This document shows, one piece after another, positions 22,102 through 35,359 of a DNA stretch of 64,000 nt. Position 1 is the first letter of the stretch; each line of letters opens with the position of its first letter. This stretch comes from Cymbidium sinense (taxonomy: Eukaryota > Streptophyta > Magnoliopsida > Asparagales > Orchidaceae), in contig CM038229.1 of NCBI GenBank assembly GCA_021442155.1, positions 71,878,443 to 71,942,442 of the forward strand. Reading direction: 5' to 3'. Under the pieces are notes generated by a model. It saw only the letters and a program-made list of their open reading frames with translations. It did no database searches and was not told the origin of the DNA. Made by a program: the position numbers and the translations under genes.

Positions 22102-23783
22102 AATTACGTATTGCTATGTGATTTGCATGGAGTGACTCATATTTATTACTACTGACCTTTTGTGTCGACCATGAATTTCAAATTACTTAGCTTCAATAGG
22201 TTCACTAAAGAGCTCTTTCTTTTGTATCTTTATAGATTTAGATTTCCTCCAAACCTAACTTCATGCTCGGCCAAGTTGGATGGAGGAATTGGTTTTTTTT
22301 ATTTTGGTTTATGAAATTCCTTCTTTCTTGGCTTTAAGCTTGATGGATTTGATGAAAGATTGACCTAATTTGTCCATATTGATTTGTCAGGAAGTGCTCG
22401 TATGTCTTGAGTCATGAGCTTACTACTTCAATGGACTTCTTGAAGGGTGCATATAGATGACCTAGCCTCTAGCTTATATTAGGTCTATAATCTTGAGTTA
22501 TCAGCCTAACAATGCGTGTTTTAACAGATTGAATAACTATTAGTTCACCCATTGGCTTCGTATGAACTATGGAATTATTTTGTTAGTCCTATGCTTTCTA
22601 CTTTGGCAGACTTGATGAGGAGATTGGATTTGATCTGTGCTTTGTGCTTGATCAGATCATTTGAATATAGATTGGCATATCACCTCAGATCATTTGAATA
22701 TAGATTGGGATATCACCTTGCAAGTAATATTAGAGATTGATTTGAGATTGCTCTAAATTGAGAGTTATTTCCTTAAATTATTTTGGTCTATCAATCAAGT
22801 AGAAAAATCTTTTAGATTCTAGCTACTTGTAATCACTAAGTTAAATTTGGTTTGAGATTGAATACTATCATCATTGGATTGACGAGTAAGGGCTCTTTCA
22901 CTACGGCCTTTTCTTATGCCTTGTTGAGTGAGGAGAACATTAACTCTCAACCATTTGTGGGCTTGTTGAGTCTGACCTTTAAAACCAACTCAAATCTTTG
23001 ACTTAAGCTATGGCGTTGGTAGTTTGGTCATCAAACTTACTAATGGGGGCTCTTTCACTACGGAATTTTCTTACGACTTGTTGAGTGAGGAGAGCATCAG
23101 CAACTCGGCCATTTGTGGGCTTGTTGAGTTTGACCTTTAGAACCTATCCGTGTCTTAGATTTTAGGATATAGAGGTTGATATTTTTCCAACTTAATTGAT
23201 TGAAGCTTCTAAAATTGGGAGTTCTTCTAACTTGCTCTTCAGAATTTAACAAATATGAGAGATAAACTTTTGATATTTAGGGCTATCTTTTAATGCGTAG
23301 AAATAGATTCTTTTTGTTCTTGCAGGAACGCAATTTTAACAATAATAATTTTAGATAAATTCAAGGATTTCATCATAAAGCTTGATGTCAACCTGAATCA
23401 GAATATATTCAAGGATCTCATCTTATAGCATGATATCAACCCAAATAAAATTAACATAAAATAAAAAAATGCCTCTATCTTGCAAGAAATTCTAAAGCAC
23501 TTTGAATGAATTTTAAGATGAAATTGAGCAAATACATCAATATTTGAGTTGATATATTTGCTCTTAAGATAACTTAAAACATAATATTGATTTCATATAT
23601 ATATAAAATCTAAAGAAAAAATGCCCCTTATCTAACAGTATTTTCAAGGAATTTTTTTTCATCTTGAGTAAGTATATTTATTTAGGGATCTCGACATGAA
23701 GCACGATGTAGACCTAAATAGACATACTAAAAAATGCCCTTATATTGTAGGAGAATTTTTATTGTACCTTGTGAATGTATTTA
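22102..23783 (-). other. Element 2 3' untranslated region
   Basis: Reverse complement of the element 1 3' UTR type: it holds the paired GAGTGAAAGA-type repeat (about 22890-23110), CCCCTTATCTAACAG-like inverted motifs (about 23590-23760), and the LTR-proximal block (GAGTCACTCCATGCAAATCACAT on the - strand, near 22120-22145). No gene. It has small internal differences from elements 1 and 4, including a doubled TCATTTGAATATAGATTGG (about 22657-22710). Confidence 0.8.
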
Positions 23784-25130
23784 TCATGTATAATAGTTTT
23801 TTAGGTATTGACCATTAATTGGTGTCATTGGTATTTCACCATTTAGGTCAATGAGTTGGTACACCCCTCCTTGATACACCTTTTCAATGACAAAATAGTC
23901 CTCCCAAGGCTCAAATTTTCCACCAATTCTTTTATTAGGAATAATTGGTCTTCTTAGCACCAAGACCAATTTCCCATTTTATAATGTTCAATGGGGCATG
24001 TATGGTTAGAAGCCCTCAACATCTTTGCTCGATAAACCTCTAAATTTTGATGAGCTTGCAATCTACCTTCATCAAGCGCCAGTTCTTCCATTCTCAAATG
24101 AGCATTTTGATCTTTAGTTCGGTTATATTGGATGGCTACTCAGAGTGATGCAACTCAACTTCAAGTGGAAGAACCTTCAGTTCAAAATACTAATGAATAG
24201 GGAGTGGCTTTAGTCGACATTTTGTAGGTAGTTTGATAAGCCCATAATGCCTCATCAAATTTGGTATGCCATTCTCATTCATTTCTAGTGAGGATCTTCT
24301 TGAGCAGTTTGACCAAGGTCTTGTTGCGAAACCATTCGCCCTTGGATTATATATTGAAGAATATTAGCAATCAATTTTGTGTTGATCAACGAATCTATAA
24401 ATCTTTGTACTTTTAAAAGTTGTACCATTAGCAAAAATTATTCAGCATAACACTCCAAATCTATAGACCACATTATGCTTGAAGAAGTTGATCACTCGAT
24501 TAATATTAACTTCTTTAAATGGGGTAGCTTCAGCCCTCTTAGAGAATTAATCAATCGCTCTTAAGATAAAATTGTGACCAGCTGATGATAGTGGATCAAT
24601 CAGTTTGATTACATTTGTACCTCAACATTCAAATGGCCAAGATGTTATTGTTGGGTGTAGTAGATTTGGAGGTTGGTGGATTATATTCCCATATACTTGA
24701 TATTCATGACACTTTTTAGCATGATCGATACAGTCTCTCACCATAGATAGCTAATAATAATCCATCCTTTTAATTTTTACTACCATCTTGGGACCTGACT
24801 GATATGCCCCACAAAGTCCTTCATGAACTTCAACCATGACTTTGCTAGCTTCATCTATACCTAGGCATCGTAGCCATATTTGTTCAAAGGATCTTGATAC
24901 AAGGTATTGTTGATGAAAGCATAGCGCAACATTCTTTTCTCAATTTGAGCTACCAATAATTTATATTATTTGATAATTTGCCTTCTTTAAAGTAGCGATG
25001 AAGGGTCGCCTCCAATCATGTGGCTCTTATAGTATAAAGGCTTCCCATTGCTTTCTGAAGCAATGTCATGCTCTGCTCTTTTGGTATAACTTCTTATTGA
25101 TTTTAGGAGAATGAGGAGCAACTTAAGTCA
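23784..25130 (-). pseudogene. Element 2 integrase pseudogene
   Basis: Read on the - strand. The zinc-binding and core regions run from about 25100 down to 24250 with frequent stops; a core piece around 24560-24500 resembles FSKRAEATPFKEV and a second piece resembles FANGTTFKS (about 24430), where the family Asp is again missing. The third catalytic Glu region (about 24340) is replaced by NGFATR-like sequence. The C-terminal domain is open at 23784-23969: VLVLRRPIIPNKRIGGKFEP, then DYFVIEKVYQGGVYQLIDLNGE, where the G-P-F of element 1 reads D-Y-F. Inactive. Confidence 0.82.
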
Positions 25131-25930
25131 CATCCTACTATGTCAAATTTGATAACCCCTCTATCTGTAGGGATTGATACTTTGCTTGCTCTAAAACTCA
25201 TCAAGTAAATATCTCGATCATGACATAATCACCATTCATACTTTCCATCTCCTTAGTTAATTTTGCTAAACAATCTACTTTATTATTTTTGGATCGAGAG
25301 ACTCATGTTAGTATGATACTTGGTATTTGCTTCATAAGCTCAAGAACTCTCTTGTGATTGAAGGCTAACTCAAGCTTGTTGATTTTATAGATGCCAAAAA
25401 TATGCAAGTTTTGAATGCCTATGAAAATAGCCTCTTCAAGGCCTGTTACCAATGCTTCATACTTAGCTTCATTATTAGTTCTTGGCTCATCAACCCATAT
25501 GATTGTCTCATTATTCCTCCCTTTAGTGTTATGAAGGTGATGCTGATTCCTACTCTTACCCTTGTGAAGTTTAGAGGTTGGACTTGTTTGATCTATGAGG
25601 CTCCATCAAAGTACATTTTCTCAAATTTATAATTTTTCTCTTACATGAATGAGCATAATTTTCTCATCAGTTAAATCATCATTAAGAGGAGAGTCCACAA
25701 GGATGGGATGTGCAACAAGAAAATCTGTTAAGATTTGCCTCTTTACTGCTTTCAGTGGAACGTATGTGATATCAAATTGTAAAAGTAACACTGCCCATCT
25801 TTCCAAGCGACCTGTTAATGTTAGTCTTGTCATGAAGTACTTCAGTGGATCGATCCTTGAGATGAGGGTAATTTTTTGAGATAACATATAATGATGGAGC
25901 TTTTAGACTACAAAGATCAATGCCAAACAG
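25131..25930 (-). pseudogene. Element 2 RNase H region
   Basis: The open frame 25627-25887 on the - strand carries LLLQFDITYVPLKAVKRQIL and DFLVAHPI, matching the RT-linked RNase H end of element 1. It is followed by a MYFDGASS start of the second RNase H near 25600-25570 and degenerate remains down to about 25130, including REISITFIT-like and pieces of the linker to integrase. The + strand open frame at 25649-25879 is only the complementary reading. Confidence 0.75.
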
Positions 25931-27432
25931 TCTTCTCTATTGGAGTATCTTATTTATGCTTCTATCAATTTGACTGATATAATAAAGACCATTCTCTTTG
26001 CTTTCTTCATTATGTTAGGTCAATAATGCTCCAAGGGACTCTTCTAATGCAGCTGTGTATAGAATGAGGGGCTTCCTAGGAGTAAGCACTGCAAGGATTG
26101 GTGGATTTAACAAGTAGCTTTTAATGCGATTGAAGGCTTCTTGGCACTCTTTATCCTATTTGAATGGAGCATTCTTCTTCATCAACTTTGCAAATGGATG
26201 ATAACATCTTGATAAGTTTGATATAAATCATCAGATGAATGCAAGCTATCCTTGTAAAGAATGGAGCTGATGCAAACTCTTCGATGGAGGCATTTCCATA
26301 ATTGCCTTGATTTTAGTAGGATTGATCTCAATTCCTCGGTGATGTACAATGTACTCAAGAAATTTTCCAGAGGAAATTTGAAATGCACATTTTAAAGGAT
26401 TCATCTTGAGATCATATTTTTTGATTCTCTCCAATACAATTCTCAAGTCTTCAAAGTGATTTTCATGACTTAAGCTCTTCACCACCAAATCATCAACATA
26501 ATATTTCACCTTCTAGTGAATCAACTCATCAAAATAAGCATCATGGCTCTTTGGTATGTAGCTCTAGCATTCTTCAAACTAAAAGGCATGATTGTGTAGC
26601 AATAGATACCAATTAACGTCCTAAATGATGTGTGCTTCTCATCTTATGGGCAATCTTGATTTGATTGTATCCCGATGATCCATCCATGAATGAGAACATG
26701 TCATAGTTGGAAGTATTATCCACTAGTAGTTCTGATATTGGAAGTGGAAAGTCATATTTTGGGCACGCCTTATTTAGGTCCCGGAAGTCATGTAGACATG
26801 GATTTAGCCATTTTTCTTCTTAACTGTAACAATGTTAACTATCCAATCCATACTTCTCCTCCTGGATGAAGCCTACTTCGATCGCTTCTTAGTTTCTATA
26901 ATTACCTATTCTTCAATCTCCAATCTCATTCACCTAGGAGCTTATTTAATAAGTGTTATCTCTAGCTTGATAGCAATTTATGAATTGCTACATTAGGGGA
27001 TAAGCCTGACATTTTAGAAAATGTACAAATAAAGTAATTCCTGAATTCAAAAAGTAGCACTTTTAGCTCTTCAACTTTCTCGTTAGGTAAAAGGGTACTG
27101 ACAAAAGTTTGACGGGGATAATCCTCAATTCCTAGGTTGATTTCTTTAAGTTCATCCATAGTAGCTATTTGTCCACCATCTTCGAGTTCTTCAGGTGTAG
27201 GCTTGGCTTCTACTTTTTCATCATTTGTATGAAGAATTTCATGGAGATCATCTTCTTCGTCACTATTAATTTTGATCTCAGCTTCTATTATATTATAGAA
27301 AACTTTATTTTGATGAGATTTATGGATAAACCCAAGACCTTTACTAAAACTTATCACTTCTTCATGATGCTTGAGGACTTCTTTGGCTCCACATCCTATT
27401 AAAGATTTGAGTTCTATATTTAGTAGTTTCAA
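25931..27432 (-). pseudogene. Element 2 reverse transcriptase, YVDD box readable
   Basis: Begins upstream with the open frame 26962-27432 (156 residues), which holds the family spacer (LKHHEEVISFSKGLGFIHKSHQN, an acidic stretch, GGQIATMDELKEINLG) and the first RT block (LLFEFRNYFICTFSKMSGLSPNVAIHKL). The fingers/palm part (26950-26520) is broken. The frame 26246-26509 opens with MKYYVDDLVVKSLSHENHF, so the catalytic Asp pair is intact here, and continues with LERIKKYDLKMNPLKCAF, IVHHRGIEINPTKIKAI and LHSLQG. Overall more complete than element 1, but still interrupted by several stops between 26520 and 26960. Confidence 0.9.
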
Positions 27433-28380
27433 TATAAATTCTAAGCCTATGCATCATTCTTCATAATTTCTGTGGATTGTATATTGGTATTCTTGTTAGC
27501 ACTATCTTATCAAAATTTTTATGTTGAGTTGGCCGATCAAAATTAAGAGGTTGAGACTCTTTAGATTTATAACATAGAGTTCCTGTTCCACCACTCTCGC
27601 TCAATGATGACACATAGAATGTTATCAATTATGTAATGTTATGGACCTCTAGTGGAGTGATCTCTTTGAAGTACTACTGAGGGATGGGTATAATTTTAGT
27701 CATCTAGCACTGCCAAGTGAGCTATGCTTCTTGATGCGACCTTTTGAACCCTATTTTTATAAGTAGATTCAAAGTCATAGTTTGAATCAAAATCACTTAT
27801 TTTGTACTATGTCTTTCTTGAATGCTTATAAGCTCCCTTAGGTTTGATAGAAATATTTTCTTCTTCTTGTGTGCCACTTCCCAAATGAGGAATTGATCTT
27901 CTTGATTTAGGTATAGAGTCAAGTGCTTTAGCAAGAGTCAACATTGCCTTATTTCTTTCTTTTTTGCTTCTGCTCTTTCACCTTATGAAGTTGGTTTTTA
28001 GTTCCAAAAGTAGATGCTACCGCCTAAAGAGGCTCTATTGGCTTAGGCTCTTTATGGATAAAATATTTTGCATCTTCATAAATCTTTGCTTCATTGATGG
28101 AGAATGGTTGTAGATTGCCAGGAATTAAACTCTTCTCCATCTTTTAGGTACTTCATGCACTGATGCATAGTTTAGGGGACCATGCCATACTCATGCACAG
28201 CCATGGCCGACCTAAGAGAGCTCTAAATGATATATCAATATCAATTACATGAAACTTGGTTTATATACAAATCTTGAAACTTGAGTGGGAGAATAAAAGA
28301 ACCCAAGATTTTCTACCCTTTCTCATGTTAATCCCTGATCGATTGCTTCCCCTTGTCCAATGCTGCTACTGCCCCTAGCT
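27433..28380 (-). pseudogene. Element 2 protease remnant and PR-RT spacer
   Basis: On the - strand, a piece around 28290-28190 reads FHVIDIDISFRALLGRPWL, the end of the aspartic protease, and is followed by the spacer with LTLAKALDSIPKSRRSIPHLGS and the Ser/Asp/Lys-rich segment seen in element 1 at 3481-3867. The protease N-terminal half and most of the gag-protease linker (about 1.2 kb in element 1) are absent, so there is an internal deletion near 28330-28400. Confidence 0.7.
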
Positions 28381-28778
28381 TCTTTTCATAGACTTTCTGT
28401 AGCTTTGGCTTTGATGACTGATCTTGAAAAGAAATTGTTTGGCCTCTTCTTGTAGACTAGCTGACTTGTTGATTAGATTCTCAAATATCTTAATGGTGAA
28501 ACCTTTAAGCATGAAGGCAATCAGGTCATGAATATTTTTTAATATAATTTCAATAGCATGCTGTTTAGATAGCTACAGTTCACATTTCATGCTTAAATTA
28601 TGCCATCTAAAAATTTAAACAATAAGGGACTCACCGGGGTGTTGTTAAGCCACAACGAGATCACCCATAATTAACTTTCTTTGAGCTCAACAAACCTCTT
28701 ACAAGAGTTGCTCCAAGTACAAAAGTCTTCAATGTTGGGAGTTTTATTAATCAAAAGCTATATCCGCTCGACTACTAT
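28381..28778 (-). pseudogene. Element 2 gag fragment of divergent type
   Basis: Follows the 5' LTR directly. The - strand reading includes KFVEPIVVERI, NKTPNIEDFCTWSNSCKRFVELK, then a block like QHAIEILLKNIHDLIAFML and GFTIKIFENLINKSASLQEE. The last block is the counterpart of the element 1 segment around 1200-1320, but clearly of another subfamily (compare FKDLLDRVAKFEKLN). The leader expected between LTR and gag is missing or very short. The gag is truncated and joined to protease, and this element is therefore internally deleted and possibly chimeric. Confidence 0.6.
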
Positions 28779-31700
28779 GGGCTCAACAAATTTGCCTCCG
28801 ACCTCTCGATAAATTGAATTAAAGAGAGTATGATTTAATGTGTCAGTTTAATTTTTAAAAGGTAGATGGAATAGTATATAAGACACTAACTAGAGATTTC
28901 ATCCTCATTTGGTGAGGAATTTAGATCTAGTTCTAGGTTTCCTATAGGCGCAAGGCCCTATAGTTAGTTACCCCTTCTAATAAGTGAGAGATGGCTTTCG
29001 ATTAAGGCGAGTTGTTAGGTTGCTTAATGCATAGCATATAGTAGCAGCATATGGAGTTTAAAATTTGATATTATGATATTTATCATTTTAACTTAAAGCA
29101 GATAGTTGGGGGAATGATGACATACCAAACTAGATCCCATGGTTGGTTCTCACGTGGTCTATAGTCGAGGAGGTGGTGTTTATTTAAAGAGATAGGTTTA
29201 AGTCTACCTTAGCTGATAGAGGGCTACTTGCCTTATCAATTATACCCTATGATTCACAACTCAAAGGGTAGAGCCATTAGAGAGCATCAGCTACGGTGAT
29301 CGATAATATATAAGCCTTATTATCCAAACCACCCGGTCGAGGACTTTGGTCATAATTGCATCATCTGTGGAGCCTACTGGCCAAGCCACATAGTCAGAGG
29401 ACACAGCCACATCCTTACTGGCAAGAGATTGATTGAGAGTGAACATAGTAGAATACTTGATTTGACATTGGCTCCTTTGTAAGCTAGAGTTTTTTTAATT
29501 TATCACCCCTAACAAATAATTATGAAAGGTGGATAGATTAAGTTTTTCTTTGAGCTTTTAATGATTGAGTTTCATTTAAATAGTTTTTAGATTGATAATC
29601 AATTTGAGTTAATTTGATTTAAAATTATAATCATAATTTGATAGAAGTATCCCCTCCGGTTGAAATCACCATTCAACACAGCCATCATCGGGATAGTTAA
29701 TTGATTGACTTGAATATATTTGAGAACTTTAGATCCTATCAACTCTGTTTAGCTCATAATAGAAGATCAGATCTACTGTCACATGATAGAATTAGCTTTT
29801 CAGATATTTCACTAATTTGAAATTCTTATAATAAATTTTTAAGTTTTGTTAACCCAAACCCAATCCTAAGACTAAACTGGGAAGCAACCTGTGCAGCATC
29901 CTCAGACACTTGAATTTAAGAACTTAGCGTAGTGTCGGGGCCCCTGCGAGTGTATTTAAGAATGCCTTAATTAATGCTTTCTATTCACTTGCACAATGTG
30001 TTGCGAATCAGGTGGAATTTTGATTTAGATTGTAATTCAAAATATTGGTCGCAATTAGCTTACTTATTAGATTTTCTAATTCTCAAATATCATTTGGGTT
30101 ATAGTCTTTCCAACAGGTTGCTCATTTTTAGTGAAAATCTCTTTTGAAATTCATTTGATTTTTTAATTTAACTTGAAAATATCATTTAACTAATCTCTCG
30201 TGCTTCAAACCTAACTTTAAGCATAATATCCCAGTGATCCTTTTAAAGGCCACATTCATGAGCAATCATGAGTTACCTAATTGAATTTGTGCTTATAAGA
30301 AAACTACCAAATTTCTTGTACACTTTATTCTCAATTTAGAATTGGATATTTAGACTTATCACCGATCATTTATCATTTAATATTCAATTAAGATCTTTAC
30401 TTCATTTGATATTAAATATAACTTGTTCACATAAAAAAGGACTTCAAATCCAATATGAATTTATCCTCAACTCCAGATCAAGTTTCATATCTATGTGCTT
30501 AAAATATTTTATAAGTGCTCTTTCTCTTCTTTTCTTTGACTTGACATTTACTTTTGTACTTATTATGTATTTTTATTTTAATTGATTTGAGTTTAGATGA
30601 TTTTCCTTCTTTTAAATTCATTATTTTCATTTACTTTGACTTTCTTATAGATTTTGCAAGCCCAATTTCATTTAAGGTAAAATTTAATATTTTCATTTAT
30701 CATTTATACTTTAATTTCCCTTAGAGTTTTGATTCAAGCTTGTTTATTTAAGTCATGATGTTTTAAATGATTTTCATTTAAATTTGTTAATCCAAAAAAT
30801 TTAACAAAATTTTGGTAGCCTCCCACCATCATCCTCGTGTAGGGGGACTGCATCGAGTGTTTTTGGCATTCTCGTACACCCTAATGAGCGTAGTGAGTGG
30901 TGTCTTGCGACACCATAACCGATTTCCATCTCATCATGGTCTAATGAGCGTGAAGAGGCCTTTAAACCTAAAAGAAGATAAATGCAATGCAATATAGATT
31001 CATTTCATTTTTTCTAAGTCCAAATATTTGATAAAATTTTGGCAGCATTTTGGCTAGGGGGAGCACCATCTAACAGATGTTGGCTTACTCGATACACCAT
31101 AATGAGCAAAATGAGTAGTGCCTTATGACACCGTAGCCAATTTTTTATCTTGCCCTAATGAGCACGACGAGGCATTCAAACCTACAAAGAAACATAAGCA
31201 GATATACATCTACATCACACATGTTTTGACTTATTTCTTTTGAGCGTTGCAATGATCAGCAAGGGGGCGAAGAGGGAGATGCTGGAAACTAAGAGATGAA
31301 CCTGCTTAATGATGATGTTCCTCTTTGGCTACGGCAAAGGGAACGATCAGAAAGAGATGAAAATGCCGAAAACCTACAGAAGAACCTGCCTGATGATAGT
31401 GTTCTTCTTCAGCTACAACAAAAAAAATTAGAAAGGTAATGGAAAGGGCAATGCTGGAAACTAAGAGAAGAACCCGCCTAATGATGGTGTTCTCCTTATG
31501 ACAAAAAATTGGATTGAATTGAGAGAAAAAGAGGAAATTTTAGTTTTGGAAGAGTGAGGAAAGAGAGAGATGCCGAAAACCAGGAGAAGAACCCGCCTAA
31601 TGACGGTGTTTCTTTCCAGTTGTGGCAAAAATAAAGGGAATTTCAGTTTTGGTGGAAAAGAGGGAAAAAAGAAATTTAGGATTAGCTTTATGAGACAAAG

Positions 31701-33156
31701 AGAGAAGATATTTTTGGATTGGAGAACTGAGGGAAAATGAAATTTCAATTTTTTGGAAATGAGGGAAGAAATGGAATGGAGAAGGAAGAAGAAGAAAGGG
31801 AAGAAAGATAAAGGAGAAGAAAGAAGAAGAAAGGGAAGAAAGAAAAAGAAAGAAGAAATTGGATGAGGTAGTGGAAGAAGAAAATGAGATTATAAAGGGG
31901 GCTCTTGATTTGGAGGAGGGAGATGTGGGAGAAGGGCTTGTTCCTATGGTTACTGCGTGCGAGCGAGAGGAGGGATGAACGGCTTGGTTGAGGGCTTTTG
32001 AATGCATGGAGGAAGGAGGGAACAGTTACTCACCTTGCATTCAAACCGTGCATGGAGGAGTGTGGGAGGAGTCCAATCAGGAAGAGGGAGGGATCATACA
32101 ATCTATTCGGTCGAGCGGATCATCTACGTGCATGAGGGAGAAGGGCTTGGCCGGGTCAGGTCATGCATGAAGGGAGTCGGCGGGTTTATTAGAATGGGAT
32201 TTAGGGATTTGGGTTTTATGTTAAGATTAAGTTTATTTGATTTCTTTAAGCACTTAATCACACTTAAAATGAATTTTACATTGATAAAATCACATAGTCA
32301 ATATAAATATCAATCTTAACTTATTTTTATGTTCCAAACATAATGACGTAGCCCGTTTCCAAATTGGAGGCCGTTTGATTTGCGTCGTTATCAAATTGGG
32401 TCAATTTCAGCTCAAAATGTACATTATCTTTTCTGACCACTAAATTTTCTTACAAACCTATCTGAATTGAGTTCGAACAGTCTTACCTGATAGATTTCAA
32501 TATTTCAAAGTTAAATGCATAATCAATTTTATGAATGAAGGTCTTTTAGTTTGATCGATGCCTCCTGATCTCGATATACGTGCAAGCATGTTGGCCACTC
32601 GATAGCTTGATCAGTTGATCATCAAGTTATGCAATATTTATATTCTGACCAGTTTTGATGTTTTGAACATGATGAAGAAGTCCGTTCATCGATCAGAGGT
32701 CATTTGGGTTAATTTTGGCGACGTCCAATGTATTTCAGCCTCGATTTGCATGCTATCACTTTCAATCATTTGACATTTGTACAAACTCATCCAAATTGAG
32801 CATGGATAGTCTCATTTGGTAGTTTTTGATGTTTCAAAGCTAATGGCTTAATCAGTTTCATGAACATAGGTCATTTGGGCATTATCATAGCTTCCCTTCC
32901 TCTATATGTGCATTAGCACTTTGATAGCTTGATCGCTTGATCAATTGATCTTTAGATTATGAAATATTTATAGTCTAATCAATTTTGATGCTCTGAACAT
33001 GACAACAAATTATGTTCATCGATTGGAGGTCATTTTGACTATTTTCGGTGACATCTAGTACATTTTGAACCCTAATTTGCAAACTATCACTTTGAAGTCC
33101 AATAAATTTGACTTGTAGGATTGACTCAACTTATAACACATATATGAAGGTCAACA
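28779..33156 (-). mobile_element. Family T LTR (L4), 5' LTR of element 2
   Basis: On the - strand it starts TGTTGACCTTCATATATGTG at 33156, equivalent to the L1 start, has a U3 rich in diverged repeats of the GAGGTCATTTGG type (32340-33150), a C/T-rich leader (about 31740-32000 on the - strand), a four-copy tandem repeat (31285-31620), paired hairpins (30870-31170) and the common 3' third (28779-29933). It carries no host-gene cargo. Its first base coincides with the truncation of the family O gag, so it (or element 2 as a whole) appears inserted there. Confidence 0.78.
31285..31620 (-). repeat. Tandem repeat, about 85-120 bp x 4, in LTR L4
   Basis: The core AGAAGAACC(C/T)GCCTAATGA(T/C)GGTGTT recurs near 31290, 31376, 31460 and 31579 on the + strand. 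It is the reverse complement of the 93-bp repeat of L1. Confidence 0.85.
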
Positions 33157-33720
33157 GCTGCTAAAAAAGAGATAGAACAATAGCATATTATTGCTACCAG
33201 TGTTCCAACACATGGCCCTGAAGTGTGCTATATGCTGGCGAGGGTTCCTACTACCATCAAAACTCTTAAAAGAAGGAGGCACAAAACCCTTAGGATATTG
33301 AATAGCATCGAATTCCTCTGGGTAGGGTCTACCCTCTAGAATTGATGAACCACCTCAAGCTTGCACCAATGCTTCTTTCACTTGCTGTTCAATCATGAGT
33401 TTGATATCTTTTTTTTATATGGAGGTACTGTCCACTACCTTCCTATACAAGCTAGTGCCACCCTATTCCATTGGAGGTGAACTCTTGGGTTGATCCAAGA
33501 CATGCGTAACTTCAGGTAGTCTGGTGGTAGGATGTGCTCTTTGGGGCTTGATTGTGCTAGAATTCGCTAATAAATCTTCAAGTCTCTTTCCCATCCTATC
33601 AATCTGCTCATCATTTTATTTAAGTTGTTGAAGGAGGTGTTGGGTCGAATGGGTGTCATCTGTTGCAACACCTTACCATCTTGATCGAAGGAGGGAACCT
33701 CTAGTATCAACCATATGCAC
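33157..33720 (-). pseudogene. Family O gag fragment, cut at 33157
   Basis: On the - strand the reading runs: a Gln/Leu-rich segment with DEQIDRMGKRLEDLLANSS (about 33600), KLMIEQQVKEALVQA (about 33410), then LEGRPYPEEFDAIQYPKGF and VPPSFKSFDGSRNPRQHIAHF, FRAMCWNTGSN. These are hallmarks of the start of a Tat/Ogre gag domain. It ends abruptly after NMLLFYLF at 33157, where LTR L4 begins. The frame is interrupted by a few stops. Subfamily differs clearly from the family T gag. Confidence 0.82.
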
Positions 33721-35300
33721 CTCTACTGAGTCTTACAACAAATCATCTTTGTTGGGATCAAAGCTAACCTTCTCTTCCTTGAGGTCAGTAGTCATACCCT
33801 AGGATTTCCTTCTTCTCAATGAGATACTGTGATATGATATCATCGAAGGAGCGGTCCAACTATACAGGCACAAATGCTCATGGCTGACTTGTGGTGGGAT
33901 CATGCTCATGAACGGAGATACATCTGACCTCCCTAGCCACTGGAATACTAATCTTGTGAGGGCTACGCTCACTGGAGGATACATGCTCATGACTATCAAC
34001 TACCATGGGTGGGGTTTTGCTCCTAGGAGGATCTATCGCCATAGGGATAATAGAACTATCTCCTTATCCCTCTACCGCTATCCATCCATGATCTTTGAGG
34101 TGGTGGTGGTGATGGCATGCGATGTAGGTCGCCACTCCTCTTCACCATCTTGAAGTAGGAGGTCCCGAGAAGAGCTCACCTCATCTCGCCCATGGTGTAG
34201 ATGAAATGAGATCCCGGCCATAGTCGGATCACCTGGGGCTTTTCTTTTCCTGATCACCTTCATGGCTTTAGATGGAAGAGGATGGAACCATTGGTGATGG
34301 CATGTGGAGTGGAGCGTGTGATGGAGACAACACCACCCTCTGGGGCTCTCTTCCATGATGGGTAGTACCATATAGTATCTATCACATGTGACAGTTGTGG
34401 GTAGCCCATCAATGAAATCTATGAGGCTAACGCACGCATACCTTCGCCTCTCTCTACCAGTAACATGAACTGATACATGGGCCTCTTTGGCCCTCTCTTG
34501 AATTGGGCACTGATTTCTGATCATCCATAAGCTCCACCAGATTTGTGTAGAACTATCCTGAGGCCAGCGTATGATCTCCTCCTATCTCTGGAAGGTGGCT
34601 CATATTGAACCATAGGTGGAGGTGACATTGTGATCCTCCTAACATCTTCCTTTTCATCAGAACTGGAAAGAGAAAACTTATTCTGTGTGATCAAAGGAGA
34701 AACTATCCTGGGTGACTCATCTACTACAACTTAAGAGATTGCCTCCATCTCCTTGGCAATGCACACATGATGCCACTTGATCTTGTGACACTTATTATGG
34801 CTGAGTTCTACTAGGTGGAGCAGTACAGAACTAGACCCTATCTCAAAGGTAGGGGAGACTATCCCTGATGACATGATAGCCTTCTCCTTAAAGGAAGCCA
34901 GTGAGTGGGTACTAGCCTATTCTAGGGCAATAATGGGAACAACTGAATGTACAAGCACTAGAGTTGTGTCTGCTGTAGGAACCTTTATCATCTTCCTCTT
35001 TAGTGAGAGAAATTTAGAATCTGAGGGATCTCAACATGAATGACTGGCTTTTGTCCATTCACCATATTCCTATTGATGGTGGTGAGGGTTGCCCCCTCAC
35101 AAGTGATCCTGACCCCCTCGAATCATCAGCCAAAGTGTATCAAATGAGCAAAATCAATTTTTGGGAGGCTAGTATGATCCAATACCAAATCCATCCCTAA
35201 GGAGAAAGTAAACACATACTTCTGAGCATCCATTTGCATTATACTGAACTTGAGAAAATGCTGACTAAGATTGAACTATAATTCTGCAATTGTGGAAACA
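33721..35300 (-). pseudogene. Family O region upstream of gag, possible extra ORF
   Basis: About 1.6 kb lies between the gag fragment and the hairpin array. Readable stretches on the - strand include QMDAQKYVFTFSLGMDL, HTSLPKIDFAHLIHFG, VRITCEGATLTTINRN and VNGQKPVIHVEIPQIL near 35000-35260, then broken frames; 34078-34524 is open for 148 residues but may be out of frame. Ogre elements are known to have an extra open frame upstream of gag, and position and length fit that. I see no recognisable domain. The assignment as an ORF1-like region is inference. Confidence 0.5.
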
Positions 35301-35359
35301 AACTCAAATAAAATTTTCTTGTTTTGATATTCTATTGACTTTTTGAATTTGATTTAGAA

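Noticed and set aside
31597..32007. Open frame of 136 residues on the - strand
   Set aside because: Same C/T-rich leader of LTR L4 in the opposite orientation; low complexity.
34078..34524. 148-residue open frame as an independent gene
   Set aside because: Lies inside the decayed family O region upstream of gag; His/Arg-rich with no recognisable domain and may be out of frame.
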